From contig JARIAU010000009.1 of NCBI GenBank assembly GCA_029257695.1, forward strand, positions 1-43,032: a stretch of DNA of 43,032 nucleotides, written 5' to 3'. Each line of letters begins with the position of its first letter. The first letter of the stretch is position 1. The stretch comes from Oscillospiraceae bacterium (lineage in GTDB: Bacteria; Bacillota; Clostridia; Oscillospirales; Oscillospiraceae). Positions 42,669 to 43,032 of the stretch are shown piece by piece. Made by a program: the position numbers and the translations under genes. Under the pieces are notes generated by a model. The model did not search any database. It was given only the letters and a program-made list of their open reading frames with translations, and had not been told where the DNA came from.

Positions 42669-43032
42669 TTATTTCTTCTTTCCCGCTCCATGATAGCGGA
42701 ATGTACCATATTTTCGTTTGCTAACCCGTTTCCGGCGATAGCTGCTTCTCTTCGTCGATACATTTGGCTTCCCATAGCGATGGCGATTACGAATCCGCCG
42801 CACAACACTGCGAATCAGCAAAACGCCCAACAGCACCAATGCCAGTCCTAGGCTAATTGCTGCAATCGTAATGCCATTGGCTCCTGTCAGCAATGCCACA
42901 GGGTTCCAAGAGTGCGATTCCACCTTTCGATGCACTGCATGTTCCAAATCATAGCGATCGGGAATCTCCCCATTCAGGTTATTCCGAATATACGACGCCA
43001 GTGCATACCATTCTTTCACTTCGTTTCCCTGT
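42669..43032 (-). CDS. Membrane protein with basic tail (5' end outside window)
   Basis: The frame is open to the window edge: codons beyond the GTG at 43019 continue (Gln-Gly-Asn-Glu), so the true start is upstream and the last about 120 residues are visible. A helical segment with YALASYIRNNLNGE and DRYDLEHAVHRKVE precedes one membrane helix (about 45-70 residues before the tail, ITIAAISLGLALVLLGVLLI). It ends in a strongly basic, Lys/Arg/Tyr-rich stretch of about 45 residues. I do not recognise the family. The topology suggests an extracytoplasmic domain, one membrane pass and a cationic cytoplasmic tail. Confidence 0.6.
   Translation of the reverse strand, partial: QGNEVKEWYALASYIRNNLNGEIPDRYDLEHAVHRKVESHSWNPVALLTGANGITIAAISLGLALVLLGVLLIRSVVRRIRNRHRYGKPNVSTKRSSYRRKRVSKRKYGTFRYHGAGKKK

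Overview
This window looks like chromosomal DNA from a spore-forming, low-to-mid GC Bacillota of class Clostridia, most likely an Oscillospiraceae/Ruminococcaceae-type gut anaerobe. The support is the gene order (yicC-remA-gmk-rpoZ-priA-def-fmt-rsmB-rlmN-stp-prkC-rsgA-thiN-spoVM, as in Firmicutes), the sporulation genes (spoVM, sipL, spoIVA, cwlD, spoVAD, spoVAE), strong GGAGG-type ribosome binding sites and a PPi-type phosphofructokinase. The family placement is inference. No rRNA, tRNA, CRISPR array, insertion sequence or prophage was seen. Genes are tightly packed and no gene-free stretch exceeds 300 bases.

Region 1 (1-3269, +): the 3' part of a YbbR/CdaR-like protein, then three overlapping genes for a DUF5685 protein, a J-domain protein with a Cys-rich tail, and a membrane protein. 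Region 2 (3271-19467, +): a long housekeeping run for RNA decay/biofilm regulation, GMP kinase, RNA polymerase omega, replication restart, formyl-Met processing, rRNA methylation, the PASTA kinase/phosphatase pair, ribosome GTPase and thiamine pyrophosphokinase. It passes into a spore-coat module: a 48-residue membrane peptide, a 23-residue SpoVM, SipL and SpoIVA. The spoVM gene is too short for ordinary ORF calling; its product should anchor the SpoIVA/SipL basement layer to the forespore membrane.

Region 3 (19627-25225): single-gene units for an aminotransferase, an AI-2E-family exporter, and a divergent pair, a predicted PPi-phosphofructokinase (-) and class II aldolase (+), with interleaved promoters, then a CadC-like metal sensor without a visible efflux partner. 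Region 4 (25228-29202, -): ung, cwlD, radA and a Xer-type recombinase. Region 5: a HAD phosphatase (+), then a minus-strand surface-polysaccharide operon (36127-29944): an ABC-2 permease with an unusual fused extracytoplasmic domain, its ATPase, a tandem GT2 enzyme, a polyprenyl-phosphate sugar transferase and a GT4 enzyme.

Region 6 (36262-41054, -): pcrA helicase, a CpXC-like zinc-ribbon protein, and an IMP dehydrogenase whose sequence resembles the enzyme of the protist Tritrichomonas foetus. Region 7 (41147-43032): spoVAD-spoVAE (+), probably forespore-expressed, and a truncated minus-strand gene for a membrane protein with a basic tail. Almost every transcription unit ends in a clear hairpin terminator, several of them shared between convergent genes.
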